NCBI RefSeq assembly: GCF_040115645.1
Contig: NC_089567.1
Location: 2,356,001 to 2,420,000, forward strand
Source of the DNA: Euwallacea fornicatus
Lineage: Eukaryota; Arthropoda; Insecta; Coleoptera; Curculionidae
Reading direction: 5' to 3'
DNA: 64,000 nt
Shown: positions 34,801 through 46,620 of the stretch, piece after piece
How the letters are laid out: the number at the start of each line of letters is the position of its first letter
Position numbering within the stretch: the stretch's first letter is position 1
Notes under the pieces: generated by a model
Seen by the model: the letters and a program-made list of their open reading frames with translations, nothing else
Database searches by the model: none
What the model was told of the DNA's origin: nothing
Program-made: the position numbers and the translations under genes

Positions 34801-36128
34801 GTTATAATATTCTGACTCTAGTGACATTTCCAATTGATGCGGCTATCTGGGCAAGTCCTGACATCCGTAAACCCCCGAGTTTCGCGACGTTAGCACTGCT
34901 ACGGCACTTCTATAGGTAATATAAATCTGGTATAACTCTTATAGAGGCAAAGTTTGTGCTTAAAATCTTAGGGAGCTGAGAGGTTAAATAATCGAAATTT
35001 TTTAAAAATATCTCCGAAGTACTAAAATACCACATTTACTTCAGTTCAATCGACCCTCAGGGATACAGAAATCCCTGTATTAACCGTCGAATTTGTCGCA
35101 CTCTGTACATCAATATTTATTAGCAGCACGAGTTTCTTTCTCTAACGTATCGCACTATAAGCAATTATAGCATAAACATATGGTCACTATATTACAAAAT
35201 GATCTATTTTTGGAAAAAATAGAACTGCTAATCCACACATGTTAGTGACACATTACGTCACGATTTTGGTCGGTTTTGTGAAATTCCTGTTGTGAGAACC
35301 ACAAATGTACGTAGGTCTTTATTGGAAAATTCAGGAAATGATCACGAAGAACTTCCGAGGTAGCGCCACCTCATAAGGCCACCTTACGCGTCGGAGGACA
35401 AGTACGAACATTTCAGGAGTAACAAGCAACACGAGCGTATCTCTGAAAGGAAAACAGGTATTATGCACTGATGCTGCTCAGAGCTGTGTCACGCGTCGAA
35501 AGGAATCCTGAAGCTGTACTCAGACGTTTACATGGCATAAAAATGCACAAAAACCATGCATATCTAAGCCGAAAAGGAATTTATTTATACGTGACAACTG
35601 AGAATCCCGTTAAGTGAATGATTGTGAAAGAATGTCCAAAAACTGATAAACTGTGTAAGTCCGTCTGGGCACTGTCATGATCATCAAGCATTCGGATGAA
35701 GATGTAGGGTTTATGAATATTGTATTCAGCTTGTATCGAAAAGCGTCTCATTGTCTTAAAGTATACATTACGATTCACAGAATGTTCGGACGGAGCGAAC
35801 CTATCCATCATACCACAGGTATGGGTACGTAGGACCCATGTTAACATTCCTCTCCCACATCATCGGGACACGGCTGAGTCCGCAAGAATACATATTTAAC
35901 CACTTTAATTTATCGAGCACCCTGTTGGCGATAAATATAATCTGAATCTCAGATAAAAGGCGAATGATATATAATGCCGGTCAACTTCATGTCCTCCACC
36001 AATTACCCCCCCAAAAAAATGACAGTGGTTGTAAACTGATTAGGAAATTATTACTAACAAGAATAAGTCAAAAACATCTTTCCCTACCTAAATTTGCACT
36101 TTTGCAAGCCTTGGCAGGTAGAAATATA
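31831..36128. other. Unassigned DNA, mostly featureless
   Basis: About 4.3 kb with no recognisable transposon or gene. Frames at 33376-33570, 33926-34126 and 35581-35847 lack motifs. The last sits in a slightly less AT-rich region and might be a very old transposase, but I could not align it convincingly. A short inverted repeat (CAGGGATACAG / AATCCCTGTATT) lies near 35057-35084. Confidence 0.35.
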
Positions 36129-36468
36129 CAGTGTGTCCAAGATAAGAATGTTCAGCAGGGGAATCTCGTAAATGGTGATGCATGCAGACTTGGTCTAATT
36201 GGGAAAAGCTTGCGCGTTCAAGAGAGTGCTTTTACTGATTGTTAAACTCATTAATGTATCACACTTGGTAATTTACGTAACATTTTGTAAAATAAAAAAG
36301 AAATTTTAAAAGTTTTAAATAACTGAAAAACCAAAAATAATTCTGAAAATTTGTTTATATCCTCAAACAACTCCCTTGAATGCCCAACTTTTATACTATT
36401 TAAGCAAATTTGTATCTATTACTCTATACGAAATACATATGTTGGACATCTTTATCTTGAACACGCTG
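36129..36468. mobile_element. Small MITE-like element
   Basis: Inverted ends: CAGTGTGTCCAAGATAAGAATGTTC at the left, and at the right, read on the other strand, CAGCGTGTTCAAGATAAAGATGTCC. The left flank is TA; the right flank is changed. The length is 340 bp with no coding content. The related, non-identical arms suggest an old insertion. Confidence 0.55.
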
Positions 36469-38262
36469 CATACCTACCCTTTTTAAGTGGTGGCTCATGT
36501 CATCCCGGCAGGTGTCCCGTATCCACCCGGTAGTAAACAAACATTGCATAAAAGTTTCAATTGTTGTTGCCCACAATCGTAATAAAGATAGTTTACGATC
36601 TGGCCGGTCTTTCTGGGCCCTCATGACGGGCACACAATACCCGCCTGTGGTGCTACAGCAGCTCCCGCAGAGATCACGGGGTCCTCTGGGCTCTAAAAGG
36701 GGCATTAGATTCTTCGGATTTTTGTTTGTTTTCGTTTAGTGTTCATCGATGTGATATAGTTTTTTAATTACTTCGTGGTTAGACCTATGTCAGTTATTGA
36801 GGATTGGCACTCCAGGCCACATTGGAGCGAAGTTGATGGGGCAGCAGGTCCGTCGATATAACCGAACTCTTCATGCGAAGCCGACCTTATAGAAATTTAG
36901 GGGCCGTTTGCGCAGACTTGAGTTAGGCCCCACGTAAAAAACATGGCACTACTGAATATCCAATTTCATATTTGTTTCTGTCGCCTGTATAATTAGAAGA
37001 GCTGACATGATAGATTTAAATTGATATTCAACATTCTCTGATAAACGATTTTACTTATATTGGACAAATTGGACTTTTAAAGTTGAAAGAGAGGTGAAGG
37101 TCCACTTCACGTACAAATACAAATTCAGATGCCCACTTCCTATTTGTAAGAAAATACTGTTGGATGATATCTGAATGATGTAACAATGGACATTTGTCCA
37201 ACTCAAAATTTCAGGATTAGCAGTCATCATTATGTCGCCGATAGCTAGCTGGGAAACCGTGTGCCCCCGAGGAAGGACAGGAATTATATAATTTTCGCTA
37301 TACTTATGACTAGTCTGATAGGCAAAGTGAAATAAGAGTTTCATTCAAGAAATGAAGGCACTAAATCTATCTAGCACGAATTTGATATATCTCCGTAGGG
37401 CAATAATGCTCATTCTAAAATTCATTATAACCAGGTGCAAGATGCGGAAAGCATGGACGTATGGAATGTACTATTAGATTTGGTGAACAGATGTGAGTCA
37501 CTTTCATGTAATCAGTGCGGGAAAGTAACCGTCAATGTAATTTTTGTGGAAAAATGGCATCTGATCCTTTTCCAATTTTCTTTCAAGGACAAGTTGCCGC
37601 ACTCGAATTCGTGAGGGAAAGTGCGCTTCTAATCTCGTATAAGAGCTTTTAATAACGCTTTTTTAAAAAATTTGTTTAATTAATCTTTCATATTCGAAGT
37701 ACATTAGATGGTAGACAGGCTATTCCTGGAAGTAAGTAATAATTTTTTTCATTAAGCCTGTTTCCACCACTCTGTCAAAATACAGGGTGTTATAGTTTTA
37801 ACTTGCATCCTTTCAGGGAGTGGTTAAAACAATGCAAAATAGGACGACGTTTTCAAGCAATTTTAGTTCAAAAATGTATATTGACAAACGTAGAGGGTGA
37901 TGAAAGTGGACTTTACAGGGCGGCGAAGACGATTTGTTCCACTTCTTCTTAGCAACGCTTCCAACTTTTGAGAGATTGAATTCAAATTTAAGATGTTCAT
38001 TTTTAGTAAAACTACACATCAACTGGTCTCTTAAGCCAGTCCGAAAATCTACGAGGTGGTACTTTTTGGGAGGTCACGCCTTCTTTTGCCGTCTCGATTT
38101 ACCGGTGCAACGCCACTGGCATTGACTAACCAAAGGCCCTAAATGTATTGTCACTAAATGTTAAATTATTAATTTTTCGTGCCTCCAGGGACAGAGTCGC
38201 GGATGTTAATTGGTAAAAAAAACTAGCAGGTTTCTATAAATTTCGTTATACCTGGATATATA
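36469..38262. other. Unassigned DNA
   Basis: A single repeat-like end (TACAGGGTGTTATAG) begins at 37781, but no partner was found. The 93-codon minus frame at 36424-36705 and the plus frame at 36497-36739 overlap each other on opposite strands and have no recognised motif. Confidence 0.35.
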
Positions 38263-39341
38263 CAGGGTGGTCATTTAGTGCGGTCTCGGAAGATTACGGC
38301 TAAACAATTTAATATTTTGAATTTCTTTTTTTTGCGTTATATAGAACTCGATTATGGGTACATTCTAAAATTGTTTTCGTTTTATACAGGGTGTTCTAAA
38401 TAAGTGAAAAATATCAAAGTTATGTTTTTTTAAATAGGACGCCCCATATATTAATATCGTTTTAGATTTCTTGAGAAAAATAAATGTAAGTTTCATTAAG
38501 GTTTACTTGTCCTAAATCTTAAGGATTTCGAAATAATTAAGTTTTTTTAAAAAAATCATGCAATTTTAAAAACTTTGTTTTGAAGGAAGTTTAAACTGGA
38601 GTAAATCGAAATTCATACCAAACCTTAGATATGAGACGTATTTTATGCCAGAATTATTAAAATTGAAATATCTCATACAGTGCGTCCAAAAAATAACATG
38701 AAAATTGCATTCTTGTAATCAAAAATCGTTACACTTTCCTATACCTAAATGTACAGGTTTTCTTCGAAAAATAAGATTTAAGAAAAGGTAGCAAAATTTA
38801 TAATTTGATTAGTCATATGTATATCTCTTATTTCGAGTAATAAAATATGGGGTGTTCTATTTAAATTAAGCAAGTTATTTCCTTTCAAAAAGAATGCAAT
38901 TTTCATGTTATTTTTTGGACGCACTGTATGAGATATTTCAATTTTAATAATTCTGGCATAAAATACGTCTCATATCTAAGGTTTGGTATGAATTTCGATT
39001 TACTCCAGTTTAAACTTCCTTCAAAACAAAGTTTTTAAAATTGCATGATTTTTTTAAAAAAACTTAATTATTTCGAAATCCTTAAGATTTAGGACAAGTA
39101 AACCTTAATGAAACTTACATTTATTTTTCTCAAGAAATCTAAAACGATATTAATATATGGGGCGTCCTATTTAAAAAAACATAACTTTGATATTTTTCAC
39201 TTATTTAGAACACCCTGTATAAAACGAAAACAATTTTAGAATGTACCCATAATCGAGTTCTATATAACGCAAAAAAAAGAAATTCAAAATATTAAATTGT
39301 TTAGCCGTAATCTTCCGAGACCGCACTAAATGACCACCCTG
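38263..39341. mobile_element. Foldback element with ~451-bp arms
   Basis: A 1079-bp TA-flanked element (38261-38262, 39342-39343) with tips CAGGGTGGTCATTTAGTGCG. The arms 38263-38713 and 38890-39341 appear almost identical in inverted orientation. The loop is about 176 bp, without coding content. Within each arm are further internal tips of the same kind (TACAGGGTGTTC near 38390; ATACAGTGCGTCC near 38685), as if the element were assembled from several smaller repeats. Confidence 0.9.
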
Positions 39342-39343
39342 TA

Positions 39344-40339
39344 TAATATAATAAAATATAATAAAAATGAACTGTTTTTTCTTAATACTTTTTAAATTGC
39401 TCATAAACAGGTGACAGATGTGAAAAAATACAGAAAATAAAAAAGTTTAAATAGCAAATACAAGTGGCGACGCACCACAAAAAGCTCGGTACGATAAAAT
39501 GGGGCTTGCCCCATCCAAAAATTTCACTTTGTTTATAACTCCGCAGAAAAATAAAAACAACCCTGAAACTCTAACACTTTGTATGTTTCTACTGTGCGTT
39601 TTTTTAATTTAATGTTTATTTATAAAAATTGTCTTATTTTGCTACTCTCTACCACGTTGGATAATCAAATGTTGCAGGCTCTCGTTAAACTGATATTAGG
39701 AAAGAACTTTTGTTTACTTAAATGATTTTTTGCGATAAGAAAAATGATTAGACTTGGATTAAATTCGACTATAAAAAAGAAGTTTATCTAACAACGAGAG
39801 GCGCATACGGACCCTTAATTACGAACTCGTAAAATAAAAGTTCCTGAAGGCTTATACGCCATGAATTGAATAAATTTACATCAAAACAAGTTATTGAAAT
39901 TAATCCTGAAGAATTCATTTCGCACTTTGGAATGGTCGCGGATCGTTTGGTCTCGTAGATTTCATTTTTGAATGCTGACTTTAATTATTGTTTGGACTCC
40001 GAACAGAAGAAAATTTCTTCTAAATGCTCATTAAGCCTTCCGGTTATTTTCGACGAGACGGTTTTTTAAGCATTGGTGGCGTTAAAACACTCACCTCGTT
40101 TCGATGTTTATAATTTTAATAGCAAAAATTGTTAAACAATCGTTTACTGTTCTTGTCCCCATCTTAACATTCGTTTTCAGCAGCAAGCATTAGTAAATCA
40201 CGTGATGTTTATATGTATGTTTCGGTTAAAAATTTGGAAATTTGGAAAAAACAAGAGTTTCGCATTTCGCATGTCATTTCTGTGTAGAAGATTTAAGGAA
40301 CTGGACCATAATAAAAATATAAGAAAATATTTCTATTTA
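39344..40339. other. Unassigned DNA
   Basis: AT-rich, no motif or repeat pair recognised. Confidence 0.4.
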
Positions 40340-42195
40340 CAGTGTGACCCACATAAGAGCGGGATACCCCTGTAAAATTTTTATTTGTGGTCCGATTTTG
40401 ATTATTTTTTTTATATCTTGTAAAGCATCAAAAACTCTAGTTTGTGAGAAGTTCTTGTTGTGCTCACTTTAAAATCCAAGACTTTGCTTCTTTTTCATGC
40501 CGACAATTCAAGAAAAGACATTAGGGATTTTTTTATTTTAAATTTAACTATAATAATATCTTTCGAATATTTCAAAATGGTTGTATCTCAAATTTCGTTG
40601 AAAAATATTGGTTAATAAAAAAGTTATTGAACAATCAAATTTGATCCACTTCAGAGCAGGAGACCCCTGTAAAATATTCAATCATTTAATGTGGAAAAAA
40701 TTATAACAAAAAGATATTTACTTGATTTTAAAAAGCGTTTGTTTCGATTAAGCCATCGTTCAACTGGATACATTTCTCGTATCTTCTTCTAGTATTCCGC
40801 ATTACTTTCCTAAGGGATAGGGGAGTTATCTCTTCACAGGCGCGTCTCACCCTCATGCACAGTTCTTCTCTATTTCTGGGGCGGTTTTTATATACTTTTT
40901 GCCCAAGAGTCCCCACAAAAAAAAATCTAATGGGGTCAGATCGGGCGATCTGGGTGGCCATTGTATTAATGGACTATTCCGTCCGATCCATTGGTTAGGA
41001 AAGTTTGTATTTAACCATTCCCGAACAATTCTCGCGTTATAAATAGGATTTCCATCAAGTTGAAAATACATGTTATGTGCGTATAATAGTGGAAGATCAT
41101 CATTCGCATCGGTTAATTCATTTTTTAATAGTTCTAAAAAACTTGCAGAATTCATATTGCCTTCAAGAAAAAATGGACCGATAATTTTGTCGTGGATTAT
41201 TCTGCACCAAACATTTACTTTTTGGGAATATTGACTTTTACGATTAATAATCCAGCGTGGATTTTCGCGAGACCAAAATCTACAATTCTGTGAGGAAACA
41301 ATCCCATTAGTAGTAAATGTAGCTTCGTCACTAAAGAGAATACGTTTTAGGAAATTGGTATCTTGATACTCCCCGTAAGTCCACAAAATTCCAACCTTCT
41401 GTTCTGGTCTCCTTGTTTTAAAGTATGCAGAAAGTTTGGTTTATATGGCTTAATTTTATTCTTTTTAAGGCATTTTCGAATTTTACCCCCCCCCCCCCTC
41501 CAAATTTGCTGTTCTTAATGTAGCATATGGGTTGTCAATAAAATCATTTAAAATTGCGATTTTTGTATCATTTTCATTTCTATTTTCCGGACGTTTGGTT
41601 TTTTGTAAATATCTGTCAACGGCTCCAGTTTCATTAAATGCACGATTTATTCGATTCACTGTACTTTTCGAAATAGGACGTCGATTAGGATATTTTACGT
41701 TCAATATTCTAGTTACTTCCCGCACTCTTCGGTCACTATCACCAGAAAGACGCACTATTTCAATTTTTTCCCTTAAAGTTAATTGATTATTCATATTTGA
41801 ACTATTTCTTCAATCAAAAAGAGGAGAGATTTCTCAACCAACTTGACCGAAAATCTTTATTAATAAAAATGTGGACGATTCAGTAAATTTAAAATTTGAT
41901 TGTTCAATAACTTTTTTATTAATCAATATTTTTCAACGAAATTTGAGATACAACCATTTTGAAATATTCAAAAGATATTGTTATAGTTAAATTTAAAATA
42001 AAAAAATCCCTAATGTCTTTTCTTGAATTTTCGGCATGAAAAAGAAGCAAAGTCTTGGATTTTAAAGTGAGCACAACAAGAACTTCTCACAAATTAGAGT
42101 TTTTGATGCTTTACAACATATAAAAAAAAATAATCAAAATCGGACCACAAATAAAAATTTTACAGGGGTGTCCCGCTCTTATGTGGGTCACACTG
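40340..42195 (-). mobile_element. Full-length mariner-like element with ~310-bp TIRs
   Basis: A 1856-bp TA-flanked element (40338-40339, 42196-42197) with tips CAGTGTGACCCACATAAGAG. The inverted repeats extend about 310 bp (40340-40650 and 41885-42195) with few differences. The minus-strand transposase lies between them. It is the most complete of the long-TIR mariners here and shows the architecture from which deleted relatives (2107, 7032, 10946) could have arisen, although its tips differ from theirs. Confidence 0.93.
40728..41794 (-). pseudogene. Mariner-like DD34D transposase, frameshifted
   Basis: ATG at 41794 (MNNQLTLREKIEIV) starts a helix-turn-helix region (RRPISKSTVNRINRAFNETG). 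The frame is lost at a run of 13 C (G on this strand) at 41486-41498, and resumes with PYKPNFLHTLKQGDQNRRLEF. A second shift near 41385 leads into the catalytic core: FSDEATFTTNG (first D), NVWCRI, FQLDGNPIYNARIV (second D) and PPRSPDLTPLDFFLWG (third D). A third shift near the A-run at 40916-40924 leads into the C-terminal helices ending LIETNAF at 40728. Only a few lesions in a protein of normal length. Confidence 0.92.
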
Positions 42196-42197
42196 TA

Positions 42198-42689
42198 TGT
42201 AAGTCAGAGGGGTTTAATAAAAAAATAATTCGACGAAATTGTTTGAATATCCAGATACACCCTGAACAAGGAGAGTAATGCCGCATAATCTGAAATTCTA
42301 ATTCCAAGGGCACTCTAAATTATTTTTAATAAATTTTTGGTTAGTTGTCAGAGACACATTTCCGATAAAGAAGTTCAATATATCAATAAATGTGAAAACC
42401 CCAAACCATTCGCAAAAGAAGCATTAACTGACTTGGTTAGGGATTGTTTGGAAAAATCTTTCTGTATTCTTCAGTTTTACAATACGTAAAAGAGATGAAC
42501 TTGCTGGGTTTCAATACTACATTTTATTGGTACGCAAGTGGATATTTTAGAAAAGGACACAAAATGTAGGAGTTACTGGAAACACTTTTGACTAAAATAT
42601 ATTGTGAGCAATGCCATAGGTCCATACATGGCAACCATTGAAATTGTTAGTGGGTTTTGGGATCTTGCCTGGAAAGTCCACTTTACAAT
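42198..42689. other. Unassigned DNA
   Basis: No clear feature. It may hold the diverged front part of the reverse-transcriptase remnant that becomes legible downstream. Confidence 0.3.
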
Positions 42690-43330
42690 TGCAATTCGAT
42701 CTGTGGTTGAAGTCATTGAGATAAATGACAATACATCTGATAAACATCTCTGCCTTTGCTTCACATGTCTAAGGCATTTGACTGCATCAATTATGACTCC
42801 ATGGGGAGAAAATTCTTGGTAATAGGCGTTTTTGGGAACGAATTGAAATTTCTTACTTTAGCAGGTGCCAGTAACTCATAAATATCAACGGAGTAAAATC
42901 GTCGGTATCATTTTTCAGATTTGGTGTGTCTCAAAGCTCTATTTTATGACCACTCTTCTTCTTCGTTTATATAAATTTTTCCAGAACTTGATTTTGCGAC
43001 CACACCTTCCTATTCAAACTAAAACACAGGTACTTATAGTGCCGAGAACGAAGTATATCGGACTCAGTGTAGACTTACTGGGAATTTCTATTGATGATAG
43101 GCCGAATCGGGATATTCATATATATTCTATCTGCATTAGGCTTTTATCAGCAGTATTCCGTTGAGGTGTTTATGGTAGTCTCTTGATACATATATCATGA
43201 GAACCACATGTTCAGCCTTATTCTATTCGAACATTCTGCATACTGAGTGAGATGACTCTCATGATCATGCTTTAAGCATATTCGAGATACAAAAGCGGGC
43301 CATTAGAGTATTACTTAAAAAGATCCAATG
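42690..43330 (+). pseudogene. Decayed non-LTR reverse transcriptase
   Basis: Scattered but ordered motifs on the plus strand across frames: a KAFDCINYDS-like segment (finger/palm motif, near 42772-42800), GVSQSSIL followed by a hydrophobic YIN segment near 42925-42990 (compare GVPQGSILGPLLF in non-LTR enzymes), TKYIGLSVD and RPNRDIHI near 43050-43120, and IQKRAIRVLL near 43290-43315. The order and spacing fit a jockey/CR1-type reverse transcriptase. Numerous frame breaks and no legible ends; it differs from the three younger LINE tails. Confidence 0.6.
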
Positions 43331-43497
43331 AAATGTTGACGATGATTATTGAAAATCAGAAATTGATGAATTTTGGAATGTCTAAAAGACACACCATAAT
43401 ATTATTTCACGGCAAAAATTTAAATAAAGTATTTAACGCAGTAATTTTTTTTATCTTTAACATCCTGTATCTGGAAAATTAAGCAATTTTGGACATA

Positions 43498-46019
43498 CAG
43501 TGAAAGTCGCAAATAATGACAATTTACATATGATAACGGATATTTGAACATTTGAGTGCATTTATATTTACCATTGTAAAAAAGTCCGTTTTAACGTCTG
43601 CGAAAGACATTTTTGGTGGTTTGCCAGCCGGGTTTAACGACACTACGAGATATAGTATACTAATTGTAGTATAAAGACGGTACTGTCGGCATTCTTTGAA
43701 AGATCATTCAAAAAGTGACCCACATTTTTTTTAAAATCAGATCTTTTAATGATTTTATAGCCAAATTCCGGAATATTTCTTTTTAATATACATGTTTGAT
43801 ACACCTGTATGAATGTATGTATGGTTGTGATTTTGCTGCGATTTGTATGTAAAGCTGCTAAAGCACCGCTTTTCTACAAGCTTCGGTCCCTTTTTGCAAA
43901 ATTTCTAATTAAATGCTGATAGCGTAGAGTTTATACTGGAATTATTGTAAATTCACGAAAAATCAATTTCTTTGAGCGATTTATCGACTTTACGCAATTA
44001 AAACTGCGACAAGAGATTTATTGGCTTAAACCACAGAATCTGAGTTTTTCGTGTCGATATTTTCATTCACGTTTTGTGTCGTTAAATATCTCAAAGAAAT
44101 TCGTTTTTTATAGAAAACTGCAGAAAGAATAGGAATGGTCGGTAAAAATGACTAAATTGTGAACAAAAACTATTTAAATTAGGGACTGTGTTCACTGTAT
44201 ATATTAAATTTTTTTATTTGAAAAAAAACAACTTCATGAAATAGAGAAGTTTTAACCATTGAGGAGAAATGCATAATTATTTTGCAAATTTGAAGCAGGT
44301 GAAAGCAACAATACTATTGTAAATTAGTCGTGCTTATTGTATTCCACTGTGTCTAGAATTTGGAAAAATCGAGAAAATATTGAAAAGGCATTTAATGAAA
44401 ATCTGTTAACAAGGAAAATCCTTGCGTTCCAATCCAATCATGGAGATGTTGAGCGGGCATGATTCAAATGGTTTATAAAGAAAACAAGTAAAGAATTAGT
44501 AATCAGAGGCCCAACACTATTGGCAAAAGCAGAACAGTTTTCCAAAATAATGAATAAATGCCTGAAATATAAATGCTCAGAAAGCTGGAGTAAACACTCC
44601 CGACAAAAACATAACATTGTTCATGGAAAAATCAGTGGAGAAGCTGCTAGTGGACCAGTTGCAATGACAGAAAACTCACTCAAAACTGTATCCAGAAATT
44701 GGAACAAATTATCAAAATGACAAGATTTTTCACGTAGATGAAACAAGTCTTTTCTCCAAAATGATTCTAAACAAAACACTGAAATTTGAAAGAGAGAAGT
44801 GCACAGGTGGAAAAATGTCCATGGAAAGTGTTAGTTCTTTATTGCTATCAATATGACAGAATCAGAAAAAAGTAACTTGATTGTTTTTGGAAAATCAAAA
44901 ACCCTTACTGTTTCAAAAATATTAAGTCGTCTCCTCTGTCCTATTGTACATTTCTAATATAAAATCCTAAATAACCTCCGACCTGCTTATAAAAATTTTT
45001 CAAAACTTGACATTTAATTGAAGAAAAAAAAGAAAAAAATGCTGTTGGAAAGCAATTGTCCAGTGCACTCGAAAATATTCAATTTAAAGAATATTAACGT
45101 TCAATATCTCTCACTAAATATCACATTAATTCAGGAATGGGTTGATTAGGGTATCATAATATCAATGAAAATTCATTTTTGAAAGCTCCTGTTAATGAAA
45201 ATTATTAAGAGCAATCAGCAAAACAAAGTGCGTACTATTAATCTTTTGGATGTAATATCAATCATTTCTAAAGTATCGAACAGAATATCACCTCCCAAAC
45301 AATCATGAATTGTTCTAAACATTCAAGTTTGTAACTATCACCAGCAGCTGAAGACTTTGGAAGATGAGGACGATCTTCTTTTAGTTCAGATGACAAAAAG
45401 GATAAAAAATGATTTTGAAAAAGAAGATGATGTTCTTCTTGCTATGATAAAAGAAAACTTTACATTGTAAGATGAATTCTAAACTGATTTAGTAAATGAT
45501 CACCTTCACTTGGGAACAAACGATACTTTACGTGACGAGCAAATTTCACACGAAGTGCTCGCCATTCAAGAAGTCCAAGATGAAAGTGATGAAGCCTATG
45601 AGGGGATGAAAATTTTAAGACATCATCAATTGTAGAAGCGTACAAGCTATAAAAACCCTGAACAGTTTTTCACTATACAGTTATTACACCGACAAAAGGC
45701 CACCGAATGAAATCAGTTCCACAGGGAAAAAAACCGAATTTCTTTATTTTTCTTTTCGCTGAAAACAAAAAAAAAATGACAGACTATTTGAATAAATAAT
45801 GTGTTTTATCATACATTCGTAAATGTAAATAAGTTAGAAGTTATATTAAATTATTTATATTTTATTATTTAACTTTTATAGTTTTTAATTTTTTAAATAT
45901 TTTTTTGTGTTCCTGTATGTCTCTCCAATCATAGAATAACAAGTCTTGATGTAACGACGATCGGATATAGCGATCTTTTTACTCGGTTCCCTCGCCTTCG
46001 TTATATGCGACTTTCACTG
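43498..46019 (+). mobile_element. pogo/Tigger-type element, decayed
   Basis: The ends CAGTGAAAGTCGCA (43498) and TGCGACTTTCACTG (ending 46019) are a short perfect inverted pair, with TA at 43496-43497; the right flank has changed. The 2522-bp interior carries a plus-strand transposase of Tigger type. Short TIRs, element length and the transposase all agree with the pogo family rather than Tc1 or mariner. Confidence 0.87.
44240..45650 (+). pseudogene. Tigger/pogo-like transposase
   Basis: Ordered plus-strand motifs: LTIEEKC and SRIWKNRENIEKAF (first helix-turn-helix, 44255-44390), then a CENP-B-like second helix-turn-helix segment (FKWFIKKTSKELVIRGPTLLAKAEQF, about 44468-44540) and KHNIVHGKISGEAAS. 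The DDE core starts with HVDETSLFSKM (first D, about 44730-44765) and continues with KCTGGKMSMESV. Later NCPVHSKIF and FNLKNINVQYLSLNITLIQ (about 45055-45140) mark the second catalytic region. An acidic tail (EVQDESDEAYEG, about 45570-45605) closes it. Frame breaks throughout; start codon not fixed. Confidence 0.82.
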
Positions 46020-46439
46020 TGTGTGAATAAGAACTTTTCTTCTAATTTTCATCCTAGTATATTTAGGGAACACCTTGTGTATCATAAACAATTTTATTAA
46101 CTTTAAGTGGGTTTGCAGGTTGCAAAACAAAGGTAGAAGAATTCCAAGCGCCATCAACGGGACTGTTGTAATTACGTGGTAAATGACGAGTGTCAGCAGC
46201 TTGAACGGGCCTAAACAGCATTTAACCGAGAGTTGACAGACGGGGCTTGTACGGGCTAACATGATAATGACGGTCCTGTAATTAGACCTTGTTTGATGGG
46301 GCGATATTTGCTCAGAACGTTGCTCTTGCTTGTAAACGTCGAGCTTCTTGACCTTGCAGAGGCACGCACCTTTCGTCCCGTGTATATTGATTGGGCAAAA
46401 ATCGGTGAATAAAAAACGATCACCCTGTATATTCAATAA
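46020..46439. other. Unassigned DNA
   Basis: Covered on the minus strand by a 174-codon open frame (46014-46538) that runs from the GC-rich patch into the tip of the pogo element. I see no family motif and regard it as probably fortuitous. An unpaired end TCACCCTGTATATTC is at about 46420-46434. Confidence 0.35.
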
Positions 46440-46620
46440 ATCACTCGCGGGTCCCTTAGGTTTAACGGTAAAACAATAAAACGCGGCGGGCGTGCGTGTT
46501 GTCTGCGAGCGGCGGGAGGTCACCGGCGCCGACGCCACGCAGCCAGGAATTCGGCCGATTGATGGGCGACCCCAGACGGGTTCCGGATGGTTCTCACAAC
46601 CCGAAAAATCACGCTCACAC
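46440..46620. other. GC- and CpG-rich island
   Basis: Strongly GC-rich and CpG-dense compared with everything around it, especially 46480-46560 (GCGGCGGGCGTGCG, CACCGGCGCCGACGCCACGC). Such a patch in AT-rich insect DNA could be a promoter, a first exon or a piece of a foreign or GC-rich repeat. No start-codon frame with a known motif supports an exon, and no TATA box or splice site can be defended. Confidence 0.45.

Noticed and set aside
35581..35847. 88-codon minus frame that might be an ancient Tc1-like core
   Set aside because: Spacing and a few residues vaguely suggest a DDE core, but no catalytic motif can be placed with confidence and no terminal repeats were found.
36424..36739. Overlapping 93- and 80-codon frames on opposite strands
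   Set aside because: No motif, and the minus frame ends inside the small MITE at 36129-36468.
37781..38260. Possible element starting TACAGGGTGTTATAG
   Set aside because: Only one end could be found; without a partner TIR or flanking duplication it is not called.
46014..46538. 174-codon open frame on the minus strand
   Set aside because: Longest frame outside recognisable transposons, but it has no family motif, begins in a GC-rich patch and ends in the tip of a pogo-type element. Probably fortuitous; not called as a gene.
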